Positions 6,281 through 6,314 of a DNA stretch of 6,314 bases are shown here, one piece after another. The position numbers were made by a program, and so were the translations under genes. The stretch is from Lachnospiraceae bacterium UBA7109 (GTDB lineage: Bacteria > Bacillota > Clostridia > Lachnospirales > Lachnospiraceae), in the NCBI GenBank assembly GCA_002492335.1, contig DKYD01000058.1, positions 1 to 6,314 on the forward strand. The letters run 5' to 3'. Every line of letters starts with the position of its first letter. The stretch's first letter is position 1. Below the pieces are notes generated by a model, which was not told the origin of the DNA, did no database searches, and saw only the letters and a program-made list of their open reading frames with translations.

Positions 6281-6313
6281 GGGAGTTACCGCTTGCGGGC
6301 GGTAGCTCCTTTT
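6281..6313 (+). terminator. Rho-independent terminator after ychF
   Basis: The left arm GGAGTTACCGC (6282-6292) pairs with GCGGTAGCTCC (6299-6309) to make an 11-bp stem with a single T·G wobble (6286/6305) and a 6-nt loop, followed by TTTT (6310-6313) before the window ends at a G. It starts 35 nt after the ychF stop. The T run is short in what is visible and could continue beyond the window edge. It marks the likely 3' end of the transcript. Confidence 0.82.
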
Positions 6314-6314
6314 G

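Noticed and set aside
1..6314. Mobile element, defence system, CRISPR array, tRNA or rRNA
   Set aside because: No transposase or integrase motifs, no spaced direct repeats of CRISPR type and no tRNA-like cloverleaf noticed. All sense-strand space is filled with housekeeping genes of uniform style, with no sign of recent transfer.

Overview
The window is a compact run of housekeeping genes, all on the + strand, from a Gram-positive bacterium of the Firmicutes, most likely a Clostridia/Lachnospiraceae-type gut anaerobe. Four things suggest this: the gene order rlmN-prpC-prkC-rsgA-rpe-thiN, which is a Firmicutes arrangement; strong purine-rich Shine-Dalgarno sites; moderate G+C with many GGA/AGA/ATA codons; and an Asp/Tyr-rich juxtamembrane segment in the PASTA kinase. 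The genus is an inference and cannot be fixed from this sequence alone.

Layout: the last 26 codons of rlmN (rRNA/tRNA adenine-C2 methyltransferase) run in from the left edge to a TAG at 80-82. prpC, a PP2C-type Ser/Thr phosphatase (83-826), starts on the very next base. prkC, a membrane Ser/Thr kinase with four extracellular PASTA repeats (820-2907), overlaps prpC by 7 nt. rsgA, a ribosome small-subunit GTPase (2914-3795), follows after 6 nt, and rpe, ribulose-5-phosphate 3-epimerase (3797-4459), after 1 nt. thiN, thiamine pyrophosphokinase (4452-5108), overlaps rpe by 8 nt. After a 37-nt gap comes ychF, an OLA1-type GTPase/ATPase (5146-6246). A hairpin followed by a T run (6281-6313) closes the block. 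No intergenic stretch exceeds 70 nt, and I see no tRNA, rRNA, CRISPR array or mobile element.

How the genes work together: prpC and prkC form the usual antagonistic phosphatase/kinase pair that reads cell-wall state through the PASTA domains. rsgA next door is a known PrkC/PrpC substrate in Bacillus subtilis (there called CpgA), so signalling and ribosome maturation are plausibly linked both by operon and by phosphorylation. RlmN and YchF are also ribosome-associated. Rpe supplies xylulose-5-phosphate and ThiN makes thiamine diphosphate; these are a substrate and the cofactor of transketolase, a possible metabolic link between the two overlapping genes.

I do not see a previously undescribed system. 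The most distinctive element is the 36-residue Asp/Tyr-rich tract on the cytoplasmic side of the kinase membrane helix, followed by a short basic patch. Lesser points are a divergent fourth PASTA repeat, an unclear rsgA start, and whether ychF belongs to the operon.
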